Assembly (NCBI GenBank): GCA_934875375.1
Contig: CAKXHL010000009.1
Span: 20,509 to 84,508 of the forward strand
Source of the DNA: an uncultured bacterium
GTDB lineage: Bacteria; Bacillota; Clostridia; Oscillospirales; Ruminococcaceae
Direction of reading: 5' to 3'
DNA length: 64,000 bases
Below the pieces are notes generated by a model, which was given only the letters and a program-made list of their open reading frames with translations, did not search any database and was not told the DNA's origin. Position 1 is the first letter of the stretch. Each line of letters begins with the position of its first letter. The position numbers and the translations under genes were made by a program. This document shows positions 43,241 through 51,879 of this stretch, piece by piece.

Positions 43241-44599
43241 TTACAGTGTAACAATGTCAATCGGGAACAGGGAAGTAGGATCTTCTACTTCGATGATATG
43301 ATACATGCTGAATACATAAACGCGACCGGCGTGGAAATCGCTCGGAGAGAAGGGGAACGCCAGATTGCCAGCGGTAGCACGACGACCTTCGTAACCATAG
43401 TGCAGCATGGTGGAACGGGCAGAAGCGCAGATCGTATCTGCCTGCTCCTGTGTATCAGCTACAACCTCAATGACAATGCCTAATTCGTGCGGATGTGCGT
43501 CTTTGACCGGCTCCAAGTCGCCCATGACACCGTTTTTACCGTAGATCGTGAAATTCAGATTGTATTTGTAGCCCTTATCGCGGTAGTTGTCTGCAACACG
43601 AGCACGAACGCCTTCGACGATATCATCGATTTTGCTGATCATGATCGGATCACGGGTGCCGGCAACAGAAACGGTGCGGTAGCCAATACATTTAGCACCT
43701 TCCAACTTAATGGTATATTGGGGGGCAGTTACATAGCGGGTGCCTTTTACTTTTACTGTATTTTCCGAATCCTGCTCAAAGGTGGTTTCGGCTAAGTCCA
43801 GATGGCCGCCGGGGCCGGGCAGGATGTAAGGATTGGTTTTTTCATACAGCGTATGCGCCGCAACAGACAAAGTGGTGCATTTACGTGCAGAGGACAAAGG
43901 CTCTACGCGGAAATAGTCTTCACCCAAATAACCAAACATGCAGTCAGAACCGCTGCCAGGAACAGCACAAATCGAAGCGCACTCGAGAATTTTACCCAAA
44001 TGAATCGCAAGGCCTTTATCATACCCTTTACGGATCGCAGGGGCCGCAAACACGGTGGGGTCATAAGCGCGTCCAGCCAAAACAACTTGAACACCGCTGT
44101 CCAGAGCTTTCATGATCGGCTCAATGCCCATCTGGCCAACAATATTGGTAGTGGCGTCAATATCCTCAACGGTCAGCTGCGGAGCCGGCTCCAGCGGAGA
44201 GATTTTTCCCTCGGTCAGTGCTTTTTTCATTTCTTCCTTATCCATATCCGCATGGATCATTGCCATTTTAAAATGAAGATCATGCTCTTTGGCAATTTCG
44301 CGGATGATGTCGGCGCACCATTCCAAGTGAGGTTTTGCACCGGAACCACCGGCAGTTCCGATTACAACCGGAATGTTTTCTTTCACACCGGCACAGATCA
44401 TGATTTCCAAGTCGCGTTTTACCGCGCCGCGGTCGGTAAAGGAAACGCCCTCGCCCAGATAGAAGGGGCCGGGATCAGTAGACCCGGCGTCTACTGCAAT
44501 CAGATCCGGTTTGCGTTTCATGCCTTCGTCAAAGGACTCTTTGGGAAAACCATAACCCAAAATAGCAGTGGTTGATAAAATACGGAATTCCTCTTTCAC
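43241..44599 (-). CDS. AtuA family (acyclic terpene utilisation, DUF1446) protein
   Basis: A 452-residue soluble protein of the AtuA/DUF1446 family. Landmarks are TAILGYGFP, IAVDAGSTDPGPFYLG, VVIGTAGGSGAKPHLEW, VVLAGRAYDPTVFAAP, VPGSGSDCMFGYL and ILPGPGGHLDLAE. The family was named for Pseudomonas terpene degradation, but there is no terpene gene here. It lies between methylaspartate ammonia-lyase and DUF4387 in a glutamate mutase cluster. I infer a role on mesaconate, citramalate or a related acid, with DUF4387 as partner; no catalytic mechanism can be read from the sequence. Confidence 0.85.
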   Translation of the reverse strand: MKEEFRILSTTAILGYGFPKESFDEGMKRKPDLIAVDAGSTDPGPFYLGEGVSFTDRGAVKRDLEIMICAGVKENIPVVIGTAGGSGAKPHLEWCADIIREIAKEHDLHFKMAMIHADMDKEEMKKALTEGKISPLEPAPQLTVEDIDATTNIVGQMGIEPIMKALDSGVQVVLAGRAYDPTVFAAPAIRKGYDKGLAIHLGKILECASICAVPGSGSDCMFGYLGEDYFRVEPLSSARKCTTLSVAAHTLYEKTNPYILPGPGGHLDLAETTFEQDSENTVKVKGTRYVTAPQYTIKLEGAKCIGYRTVSVAGTRDPIMISKIDDIVEGVRARVADNYRDKGYKYNLNFTIYGKNGVMGDLEPVKDAHPHELGIVIEVVADTQEQADTICASARSTMLHYGYEGRRATAGNLAFPFSPSDFHAGRVYVFSMYHIIEVEDPTSLFPIDIVTL

Positions 44600-44612
44600 G
44601 ATGAACGCCTCC

Positions 44613-45857
44613 TTATTTCAGCGCTTTGCGAACAGCCAGAATGCGCTGCATTTCGTTATAAACGATCATATACCCTTCATCAACACCCATGCCGGGTTTT
44701 GCCAAAATCTGATCAGGCTGTACTGCCATTGCAATGTTGACGCAAACCTGTGCAGATCGGTCGGTCTCGTTGCAGGTACCGCCCTGGTAAGCGCCAATGC
44801 CTTTTTTCTTGCAGTAGAGGACTGCTTCGGCAATGTTGTTGATACCGCCCAGGTCCGGAGTTTTGATCTGCACCATATGGCCTGCTTTATGATCGGCAAA
44901 ATATTTGATATCGTCGAGAGTATTGCACCATTCATCAGCAACCAACTCTACATGAATACCACGCTCGTCTACTACGCGGGTCAATTCGGCCAGCGCTTTC
45001 ATCTGAAGCTCACGGTCTTCAACATCCATGGGGCCTTCAATACGCAGGTGGAAAGGTTTTGCGATTTCTTCCAGTTTGGCCAAATAATCGGCCATTGCCT
45101 CAAAGTTATCATTGCCAAAAGCGGCGCCGATGGTGCCATACACGTCAATGTGGAAAACAGGCAGATAATCCTCACGAGTGCGCAGTTTCAAAATACGATC
45201 CCGCAGCCAGGCAACGTACTCTTCCAGCAATTCTCCGTGTTCGCCCAGCTTGGTTTTTACGTTGTTGATCAAAGCATGCGGCAATACGTCGGCCTGTTTG
45301 ATGATCATTTTATCAGAGTTTTCATAACGATTGTCGCCGGACTGAGTGAAAATCGGGATTTCCTTATCGGAAACAGTGGTGCCGTATTCTTCCGCCACTA
45401 CTTCGCACATCATTTGATGTTTCGCCTTAGCAACAGCATCCAGAATTGCCTGTGTTACGCCGTAACGAATGGCAGTGTGGAACTTTTTGCCCGCTTTTTC
45501 CGGATGATCAATCATTTCTGCCAAGCGACGGAAGTTGTCTGCTTCTTGTCCTACCAGCATAGGGGCAATCTCGTTTTCGATTACCGGGATGAAATCCTCA
45601 GCCAGAAACAGCGGATCACGGCCGCCGGCACCAGAATATTGGACAGCAGCACAGTCGCCGTAAGCAATCTGTCCATCTTCCAGCACAAGCATGACGGAAA
45701 TAGCTTCGCCAGCTTGGCGGATAGAAGTGAAGCCGTCGGTTACCGGATCACCAACATAAGCAGCGCCGTCGGAAACAGCGCCTTTTTTAATGGCGCGCTG
45801 ATCATCAAAGAAGAAACCGGTTCTGCCTTTGGAGCAAATAACTTTGGTAATTTTCAT
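44613..45857 (-). CDS. mal: Methylaspartate ammonia-lyase
   Basis: A 414-residue enolase-superfamily lyase: (2S,3S)-3-methylaspartate to mesaconate + NH3. Motifs include YGDCAAVQYSGAGGRDPLF, IPIFTQSGDNRYENSDKMI, FHIDVYGTIG, VADEWCNTLDDIKYFAD (metal-binding acids) and the catalytic lysine in HMVQIKTPDLGGI, followed by GAYQGGTCNETDRSA. Length equals the characterised clostridial enzyme (413). ATG 45857 is chosen because AAAGGAGTG precedes it; the GTG at 45866 lies in that site. Third catalytic step of the cluster after GlmES. Confidence 0.97.
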   Translation of the reverse strand: MKITKVICSKGRTGFFFDDQRAIKKGAVSDGAAYVGDPVTDGFTSIRQAGEAISVMLVLEDGQIAYGDCAAVQYSGAGGRDPLFLAEDFIPVIENEIAPMLVGQEADNFRRLAEMIDHPEKAGKKFHTAIRYGVTQAILDAVAKAKHQMMCEVVAEEYGTTVSDKEIPIFTQSGDNRYENSDKMIIKQADVLPHALINNVKTKLGEHGELLEEYVAWLRDRILKLRTREDYLPVFHIDVYGTIGAAFGNDNFEAMADYLAKLEEIAKPFHLRIEGPMDVEDRELQMKALAELTRVVDERGIHVELVADEWCNTLDDIKYFADHKAGHMVQIKTPDLGGINNIAEAVLYCKKKGIGAYQGGTCNETDRSAQVCVNIAMAVQPDQILAKPGMGVDEGYMIVYNEMQRILAVRKALK

Positions 45858-45877
45858 AATTGACACTCCTTTTACAA

Positions 45878-47329
45878 TTAGCCTCTGGGTCTGCCGACCA
45901 GTCTGCCTTTGCTGATAGCGTAAACATCGTCAATAGCCATCTGGAAGGAAGCCTTACGGTTTTCAAATTTAGCCCGCTCATTGATTTTGCCGTGGTTAAA
46001 GTCGACCAATTCTTTGGTGAAGGGCAAATTACCCATGGTCAAAATACGCACAGCCCCGTTATTGTCCCGCACCGGAAGCATTTGACCTGCATTATAGCGG
46101 GAAGGAGCAAAGGGGATATCCAGTACGCCTGCCTGGAATGCGCGTACAGTACCAAGTGCAATATCTCCATTGCCCAGTTCGAAACATTTATCCAACAGGC
46201 ATTTGGTCTCGGCAATGATAATTTCTTTTTCTTCTTTCAGAGAGTTCTCATCAACATACTGATCACACAGCATGGAAATGACCTGCTTGGTGCAGCGTAA
46301 ACCTTGCGCATTGGCTTCGGCAGTGGGAACGCCCATTGCTTCATGAGGAGTTTTAACGATAACTTTGGTCGCATGCGAAAGAGCGGCTGCGGCACTACCC
46401 CAGGAAATTACGCCGAACGCTTGTGCCTCGTCCTGCGGGAAACCGCCCATCCACTGATGCAGTACGGTGGTAACGACCACATCGTTATATCCGTATTTGT
46501 AAAGATATTCCTCTGTCAAGCTTTCCAAGGTGTGAATAGCAGCCACATCCTGAATCAGGTTGCCGCACTGGCCATAACCGACTGTGATATTTTTTACGCC
46601 CTGTTCAGCTGCCAGTAAAGCCTCGATAATAGCCACCGCGTGAGAGATGCTGGGGGGGACCAGCGTGCCGGTTAGTGGGCCGTACGGTTCCCGGTTGATA
46701 GAAATACCCGCTTCTTCATAAATACCAGTCAAACGGTCACAGTATTGCCAATCGGCAATGGTTCTCTCCAGCGGAACACTTTTGGCATAAGGAATATTGT
46801 AGGAAATACCGCCGCCTTCATAGCTGGTGTAGCCGCCCGCGAAAACAATTTCAGTCAACAATCTCGCATCGGGGGTACCATGGCGGATCTGCAACGGCAC
46901 ATCAATTGCATTGACGACTTGGCGGACTGCCGCTACTCCATGGTTGACAGCAGGGAAACCATTCAGCATGGATTTACCGGTTTTAATGGATTCCTCGATA
47001 CCAACCTCTGCTTCTTTATAGCGATTTTGTCTGGTATAGCTGTCAATGGTGGTAGGCAACAAGTCTGCGCCGCCTTTATCCTGAAGGTAGGTTAAAAGTT
47101 CAATGTGTTTCTGCACCAGCGCAACACCAGCACGGGGCTGAACCAGGGTAGTCCGGTTGGCTTTTGCCTCATTGAGTTTTTTACTAAAAATTTTGCTGTC
47201 CGGCAGGGATTTATGAAATGCAAAGGCTTCCTCCAAATCCACATCTTTGCCAGTGGGCCATTGATTGAGGATTGTTTTGCGGATTTCGTAAAATTCGTCA
47301 TCCGTCAGGCGTTTGTTTTTGATATCCAT
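45878..47329 (-). CDS. glmE: Glutamate mutase (methylaspartate mutase), epsilon subunit
   Basis: A 483-residue TIM-barrel subunit that, with GlmS and adenosylcobalamin, converts L-glutamate to 3-methylaspartate by a radical rearrangement. Recognised by LVQPRAGVALVQKHIELL, LPTTIDSYTRQNRYKEAE, GFPAVNHGV, IRHGTPDARLL, TSYEGGGISYNIPY and YGPLTGTLVPPSISHAV. Length matches MutE of Clostridium (about 485). It sits between glmL (18 bases upstream) and mal in one operon. Confidence 0.97.
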   Translation of the reverse strand: MDIKNKRLTDDEFYEIRKTILNQWPTGKDVDLEEAFAFHKSLPDSKIFSKKLNEAKANRTTLVQPRAGVALVQKHIELLTYLQDKGGADLLPTTIDSYTRQNRYKEAEVGIEESIKTGKSMLNGFPAVNHGVAAVRQVVNAIDVPLQIRHGTPDARLLTEIVFAGGYTSYEGGGISYNIPYAKSVPLERTIADWQYCDRLTGIYEEAGISINREPYGPLTGTLVPPSISHAVAIIEALLAAEQGVKNITVGYGQCGNLIQDVAAIHTLESLTEEYLYKYGYNDVVVTTVLHQWMGGFPQDEAQAFGVISWGSAAAALSHATKVIVKTPHEAMGVPTAEANAQGLRCTKQVISMLCDQYVDENSLKEEKEIIIAETKCLLDKCFELGNGDIALGTVRAFQAGVLDIPFAPSRYNAGQMLPVRDNNGAVRILTMGNLPFTKELVDFNHGKINERAKFENRKASFQMAIDDVYAISKGRLVGRPRG

Positions 47330-47347
47330 GGGGTTACCTCCATATTA

Positions 47348-48730
47348 TTATTCAGTCGCTTCGGCCAGTCCTTTTTTCATAATGCGAAGAGCAGTATCCG
47401 GGTAATATTGTCCCAGTAGTCCCATTGCGGCCAGAATATATTTTCGATCCACTAAGAATTTTGCATCAGCTGGGCGCAGAGAACCGGGCTGATTGGGGCT
47501 TTGCAGGCTGTGTGACACGATTTCGCCAGTGCGCTTTGTATGGATAATTGCTCCTCCGGTGACGACAACACGGCGAACAGGGGTCAGATCTTTACCAATT
47601 TGGGAGTAGGCAAGCCCCATAGGAGTATACACCTGCTCGATCGTGCCTGCATGCCGTGCTACAGCTGTCTCTACCGCGAGGGAGGCTAATGCAAAATCTA
47701 GATTTTCCCATTCTTGATCTTTGGGAAGCGTTTCCGTATTTTCGGAAAGAAACTGAATCATTTCTTTTGCCCGTTCTGGTGCGATTCCAGACAGCTGACT
47801 AACCCGATCGATTCCTGCGGCGTCCACAATTCCCCAGATGCTGTAACGCATTCCAATGTCGCCTTCGACAGTACGCTTAGCGTAGGGTTCCATTAATCCT
47901 TTAACAATGGTATTGGATTGTGTTGGCATCCCGTCTGCAATGGAGTAAACATCGGTAGTGGCACCGCCCAGATCCACTGCAACCAGTTCACCGATGCCGG
48001 ATTCGGTCTTAGTCCCCTCTGCCAACAGCTGCATAGCGGCCATCATAGCAGCAGGAGTGGGCATTAAAATACCAGAGATCAGTTCCGCAGCTTTACTCAA
48101 TCCTTTGGCATGAATAATTCGATTTAAAAATATCTGCCGGATTTCATGCTGGGCTGGCTCAATGTTTAACTCGTTAAACTTGGGCATGACATTTTCGCAG
48201 ACATGTGTTTCCCAATTCTCCAAAAGTTCTTCACATTCGTCAGCGCAATTGCGGTTACCGGCAATGACGACCGGGCAAATGGGTTCTACTTGAGAGAGTT
48301 TTCGAGCATTGGCCAGAATGCATTCACTGTTTCCGCCATCAGTTCCGCCTACGAGCAGCAACATATCCGGATGACTGGAAACAATCTCAGCTACGTCTTT
48401 TTTGGTCAGTTCATAGGAATAGACCCGGATAACCTTGGCCCCAGCGCCAAGAGAAGCCTGCTTTGCAGCTTCGGCGGTAAGCTCTGGTACCAAGCCGCTG
48501 GTGATCATCCGCAATCCGCCTGCCGCAGAGGAACAGGCATAGCGTTCGGAAAAGTCCAGCTTACCGGTCTTTTGTTCCAGAATATTCAGTGCATTCTGGA
48601 GACCTTCTCCAATGTCTGTTTGGACTGTAGTATAACTGCTGGCTGTACCAAGCAGTGTTTCGCTGTCCACATCAACAGCAGTTACCTTGGTATATGTACT
48701 GCCAAAATCCATGAGCAATACTGGTTTCAT
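47348..48730 (-). CDS. glmL: GlmL/MutL family glutamate mutase-associated ATPase
   Basis: A 460-residue actin/Hsp70-fold protein: the phosphate-1 loop is LLMDFGSTYTKVTAVD, with LLLVGGTDGGNSE, AVDLGGATTDVYSI and VVVTGGAIIHTKR. MutL-type proteins are thought to reactivate glutamate mutase by exchanging damaged corrinoid, as diol-dehydratase reactivases do. It lies between glmS and glmE, the usual S-L-E order. Confidence 0.95.
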   Translation of the reverse strand: MKPVLLMDFGSTYTKVTAVDVDSETLLGTASSYTTVQTDIGEGLQNALNILEQKTGKLDFSERYACSSAAGGLRMITSGLVPELTAEAAKQASLGAGAKVIRVYSYELTKKDVAEIVSSHPDMLLLVGGTDGGNSECILANARKLSQVEPICPVVIAGNRNCADECEELLENWETHVCENVMPKFNELNIEPAQHEIRQIFLNRIIHAKGLSKAAELISGILMPTPAAMMAAMQLLAEGTKTESGIGELVAVDLGGATTDVYSIADGMPTQSNTIVKGLMEPYAKRTVEGDIGMRYSIWGIVDAAGIDRVSQLSGIAPERAKEMIQFLSENTETLPKDQEWENLDFALASLAVETAVARHAGTIEQVYTPMGLAYSQIGKDLTPVRRVVVTGGAIIHTKRTGEIVSHSLQSPNQPGSLRPADAKFLVDRKYILAAMGLLGQYYPDTALRIMKKGLAEATE

Positions 48731-48742
48731 GACAAGCGCTCC

Positions 48743-49177
48743 TTATTCTTCGGTCTCTTCAGGGGGCTGTACGCCCAAGTCCTCATACAAGGCGGCGATG
48801 GTGGTTTCCGGAGGTGTCCCCGGTCCAAATACACGATCAAAGCCCATGGCTTTAAAACGCTTTTCCACTTCGTCAAAAGGCTGTTTACCAACGACAATAT
48901 TGCCGCCGACGTAAAGCAAAATACCTTTTAGACCCGCTTCGTCACATTTTTCACGCATACCACGGCAGTCCAACTCACCATGGCCATACAGGGAAGAGAC
49001 CACAATTACATCGGCATTGGATTCAATGGCTACGTTGATGTATTCCTCCTGCGATACCATTACGCCCAAGTTAACACAATTAAAACCAGCGGCGGTAAAC
49101 GCGTGATAGAGGATTTTGTTTCCGACTGCATGGACATCGGCACCAATAACGCCCATGACCAAAGTTTTCTTTTCCAT
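48743..49177 (-). CDS. glmS: Glutamate mutase (methylaspartate mutase), sigma subunit
   Basis: A 144-residue Rossmann-like B12-binding subunit. The corrinoid-binding signature GVIGADVHAVGN (DxHxxG, 14-19; His16 is the base-off ligand) is followed by the SSLYGHGELDC and VGGN...loop motifs. Start ATG 49177 with AAGAGGTG upstream. First gene of the glm operon; two possible promoters lie in the 49220-49340 interval. Confidence 0.97.
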   Translation of the reverse strand: MEKKTLVMGVIGADVHAVGNKILYHAFTAAGFNCVNLGVMVSQEEYINVAIESNADVIVVSSLYGHGELDCRGMREKCDEAGLKGILLYVGGNIVVGKQPFDEVEKRFKAMGFDRVFGPGTPPETTIAALYEDLGVQPPEETEE

Positions 49178-49229
49178 AATGCACCTCTTACTTGTTTTGT
49201 ATGATTAGGGACTATTGAACTATACCTAT

Positions 49230-49258
49230 ATATCAGTCTGAGAGTAAAAAACTGTCAA
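49230..49258 (-). promoter_or_regulatory. Candidate glm promoter, proximal
   Basis: Minus strand TTGACA (plus 49253-49258), 17 bases, TGATAT (plus 49230-49235); the -10 is weak. A second candidate, TTGCTT (plus 49334-49339), 17 bases, TAATAT (plus 49310-49315), overlaps the shared TGCCAATATTAAA motif. I cannot choose between them. Confidence 0.5.
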
Positions 49259-49304
49259 CTGGTTTTTACAAAAACTTGCAAAAAGTTGTTAAGAACTGCA
49301 AATA

Positions 49305-49356
49305 TGCCAATATTAAAGGATAACAATAAACAAAGCAAGACTTTGTTTATTGTTAT
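49305..49356. promoter_or_regulatory. Candidate GntR operator region upstream of glmS
   Basis: A 16-bp perfect inverted repeat (49320-49335 and 49341-49356; ATAACAATAAACAAAG around CAAGA) abuts TGCCAATATTAAA (49305-49317). The same 13-mer occurs once more, at 50428-50440, over the gntR promoter region. Shared position near both promoters suggests the binding site of the neighbouring GntR regulator. Confidence 0.6.
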
Positions 49357-49375
49357 AATACAATATAGAAAGAAT

Positions 49376-49414
49376 AAAACATCCGGATGATACAAATATC
49401 TCCGGATGTTTTTT
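49376..49414 (-). terminator. Terminator of gntR
   Basis: AAAACATCCGGA...TCCGGATGTTTT with T-run, overlapping the end of the gntR gene at 49413. Confidence 0.85.
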
Positions 49415-50390
49415 ATAAATATTTTGAGGCTCTGATGCTGTCGATTTTTTCTTGTACGTTCAAAAAAGAACCGCCGTCAATTTGATAATTGTAGCGGATG
49501 ACAGTTTTCCCTAGTTGGTCCGCTTGCCGAATCAAGTCTCCTTCGGTACGGCTGCAAAACAATAAAAAATCGTTAGGGACGATGAGAACATCTTTATGAC
49601 GTAGAAAAGTATCCAGATGAGCAGCGCTGCCAAACAAAAAGGTTTCTATATTTTTGCAGGACAATTCCAAATTTTGCATGCTTCGAAGAATGATATGGGA
49701 ATAGGTTTCACTGGCACAGAGAATGCCAACAGATTTTCCGCCGATCATAGCCATTTTTGCCACGGTAGGGCTGCTAGGGGCCGTTACCACCTGAACCAGC
49801 TTTTCCTTGTTGGAAACGACACTGCTTAATTGATTCATATGCGTCGAAGTAGTGATGACCAGATCTGCAAAGTCATCTATGACAAAGGGCTCTTTCAAAG
49901 CATTGTTCAAAAGAAGCTTATGCGCTTCAATATTGGGCAGAACAGAAATCTGATTGATGATATTAGCAAGGGTTTCAGGGTTGCAGTCGATAAAAATGAT
50001 GCATACATTATCGTCGCACTCCATTCTTTCTCGCATTTTCAAATTAAAAAACATCTGTATTTCCTGTGGAGAAAAGGACAAAGATTCCATTTCATCCAGC
50101 AATCGCTCGATTGCCGCCATAGCGCGCACCTTGGCACTGCTTTCCTGTCTGGCCTGCTCCCGAATAAAGGTTCCTTTGCCGCGAGTCATTGTGATGATTC
50201 CTTTGCGTTCCAACTCTTCGTAGGCATGCTTGACCGTACCGCGGGCAATTCCAAGTTGATCTGCCAGTTCCCGCACGGTGGGAAGCTTTTTTCCGGAGGG
50301 AAGTTCTCCGTTTTGTACTTTTCGCGTAATCTGGTTGATCAGCTGTTGGTAAATAGACACAGTGCTGTTCTTTTCAATGGAAAAATTCAT
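49413..50390 (-). CDS. GntR family regulator with large effector domain
   Basis: A 325-residue regulator. The N-terminal winged helix (1-75), STVSIYQQLINQITRKVQNGELPSGKKLPTVRELADQLGIARGTVKHAYEELERKGII in parts, is GntR/YtrA-like. Beyond a coiled linker the C-terminal 210 residues alternate strands and helices (VCIIFIDCNPETLANII, FADLVITTSTHM, GGKSVGILCASETYS, DVLIVPND), like a small-molecule-binding Rossmann/PBP fold and longer than the usual YtrA tail. It lies upstream of the glm operon in the same direction. A shared 13-mer in both promoter regions supports direct control of glmS and of itself. Confidence 0.85.
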   Translation of the reverse strand: MNFSIEKNSTVSIYQQLINQITRKVQNGELPSGKKLPTVRELADQLGIARGTVKHAYEELERKGIITMTRGKGTFIREQARQESSAKVRAMAAIERLLDEMESLSFSPQEIQMFFNLKMRERMECDDNVCIIFIDCNPETLANIINQISVLPNIEAHKLLLNNALKEPFVIDDFADLVITTSTHMNQLSSVVSNKEKLVQVVTAPSSPTVAKMAMIGGKSVGILCASETYSHIILRSMQNLELSCKNIETFLFGSAAHLDTFLRHKDVLIVPNDFLLFCSRTEGDLIRQADQLGKTVIRYNYQIDGGSFLNVQEKIDSIRASKYL

Positions 50391-50427
50391 TCGATCACCT
50401 TCCCTGCCATAGAAACTTTTTCATTCC

Positions 50428-50473
50428 TGCCAATATTAAACTATCGGAAAAACGGTATCTTGTCAAGGAAAAC
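50428..50473 (-). promoter_or_regulatory. gntR promoter region with shared motif
   Basis: Minus strand TTGACA (plus 50462-50467), 17 bases, TAGTTT, with TGCCAATATTAAA (50428-50440) immediately downstream. The repeat of this 13-mer before glmS suggests autoregulation. Confidence 0.5.
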
Positions 50474-50545
50474 GCCCATCTCATTGAGAAGAGAAAAGGA
50501 ATATGATATATTCTTTACGAAAAAGGAAAAGAAAGGGAGAGATTT

Positions 50546-50953
50546 GTGTTGGAAAGCGGGAAAAACAATCAAAAGATTTTGATTATCGCAGGCATCTGCC
50601 TGGTGGTTTTGGCTATAATATTTGTTGCGATTTATGGCGTTTTCATGCCGAGAGGGCAGGCAGGAGAGAAAACAATTGGCCTTACAGTAGTATTTTCACA
50701 GGACAACCAAAAAGAATACAAAATTCATACTGATGCTGAAAATCTGGGGGATGCTTTGAAAGAAGAAAAGCTGGTAGATGGCACACAGGGGGAATATGGT
50801 TTATATATTGAAACGGTGGATGGGGTAACAGCAGACGCCTCGAATCAGGAATGGTGGTGTATCACCAAAGGCGGCGAGACACTCAATACCAGCGCGGACT
50901 TGACACCGATTGCAGATGGGGAACATTATGAGCTGACCCTGAGCAAATGGTAA
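50546..50953 (+). CDS. DUF4430 (transcobalamin-C-like) membrane-anchored protein
   Basis: A 135-residue protein with an N-terminal signal anchor (ILIIAGICLVVLAIIFVAIYG) and an extracellular DUF4430 domain, including IGLTVVFSQDNQKEYKIHTDAENLGDAL, YGLYIETVDGVTADAS and EWWCITKGGETLNTSADLTPI. DUF4430 resembles the C-terminal domain of transcobalamin and often accompanies ECF S components. Start GTG 50546 with AAAGGGAGAG upstream. It overlaps the S-component gene by 7 bases. With B12-dependent glutamate mutase next door, corrinoid capture is a plausible role. Confidence 0.8.
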   Translation: MLESGKNNQKILIIAGICLVVLAIIFVAIYGVFMPRGQAGEKTIGLTVVFSQDNQKEYKIHTDAENLGDALKEEKLVDGTQGEYGLYIETVDGVTADASNQEWWCITKGGETLNTSADLTPIADGEHYELTLSKW

Positions 50954-51461
50954 GGAAAAAAAGGCCCCTTGCAATCCGCGATTTGGTACTGATGGGCCTG
51001 TTTAGTGCAATTTTGTTTGGTGTGCAGTTGGCTTTTGCTTTTTTGCCTAATGTGGAATTGGTATCTTTACTGATTATTCTGTATACCCGCCATTTAAAAT
51101 ATCGAGCACTGCCGGTTATCTATGTGTTTGTTGTTTTAGAGGGACTTGTTTTTGGCTTTGGCATCTGGTGGTTTATACACTTGTATATTTGGGCAGTTTT
51201 GTTTGCTATGACTATGATGATGCAAAAAAATCAGTCTCTGCTCGGATGGGCGATACTTTCCGGCGGGTTCGGGCTTTGCTTCGGTGCGCTGGGTGCGGTT
51301 TCTTATATCTTTTTGAGCGGGCCGCAAGCAGCGTTTGCTTGGTTTGTGGCTGGAATTCCATTTGATATTGCTCATGGTATTGGAAATTTTTAGCTTGCTT
51401 GGTTTTGTTCAAGCCATTGGATTACCTTTTGGCCCGGTTGGAGCATCAGCGAATAGAATAG
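50947..51461 (+). pseudogene. ECF transporter S component, frameshifted near the C-terminus
   Basis: The frame from ATG 50947 gives 148 residues with about five helices: RDLVLMGLFSAILFGVQLAF, LVSLLIILYTRHLKYRALPVIYVFVVLEGLVFGFG, WFIHLYIWAVLF and GGFGLCFGALGAVSYIF, ending FDIAHGIGNF. The stop comes straight after a T5 run (51387-51391). A one-base change there continues the protein with LACLVLFKPLDYLLARLEHQ to 51461, the usual last helix of the family. So the final helix is lost unless the run is miscounted. No ECF ATPases or T subunit are in the window; a shared energising module is expected elsewhere. Confidence 0.7.
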
Positions 51462-51479
51462 CATTTTTATTAAATTAAG

Positions 51480-51508
51480 GTCGGACTGAAAAATCAGTCC
51501 GATTTTGT
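51480..51508 (+). terminator. Terminator of the DUF4430/ECF unit
   Basis: TCGGACTGA / TCAGTCCGA around AAAA, followed by TTTTG; 18 bases after the restored ECF stop. Confidence 0.8.
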
Positions 51509-51879
51509 ATTTTGTCCCCATTTTTGAAAAAGAAACAGGCTTATATAAAAAGACGAGAAATTCTGTGGCAGGAAAAGCAAGCTATACGTCGGTTACGCCA
51601 AAACAGGAGGAAAAAGCCAAAAGAAGCATACCGAATAAATTCTTTCCAAAGTATTTTGTTGTGCATAAATACCTCCTAAAATTTCTACAAACAGACTTTT
51701 GCAAAAAGATAATGTGATATCAAAAATAAAAACCGCCAGACTTTCTATCTTCAAAGGCCTACCGATAGAAAGTCTGGCGGTTTTATATTACCCGGCGGTA
51801 AAATAAATCGCATATTTATCTAGTGCAAATTATAGCAAAAGGAAATGTTGCTGGCAATACAAGAAACTCTATAAGAGAC
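51509..51879. other. Intergenic region with a long hairpin
   Basis: No supportable gene. A strong inverted repeat (AAAACCGCCAGACTTTCTATC at 51729-51749 in part, and its complement at 51764-51784) with a 14-base loop and A/T flanks acts as a terminator, in the right place for the ppk1 transcript on the minus strand, about 95 bases past its stop. Confidence 0.7.

Noticed and set aside
43802..44575. A 257-codon plus-strand frame opposite the AtuA gene
   Set aside because: Composition (Arg, His, Phe-rich) is that of a reverse-strand shadow; no start signals.
44568..45863. A 431-codon open frame on the plus strand opposite mal
   Set aside because: It is the antisense of a clearly recognised enzyme gene, has no ribosome site or family motif, and similar long shadows (43802-44575, 56524-57654) occur opposite other well-coded genes.
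50400..50545. Cobalamin riboswitch before the DUF4430 gene
   Set aside because: The gap is under 150 bases and I find no B12-box-like sequence.
51505..51717. A 70-codon plus-strand frame after the DUF4430/ECF unit
   Set aside because: Begins inside a terminator hairpin, is Lys-rich with no ribosome site and has no recognisable pattern.
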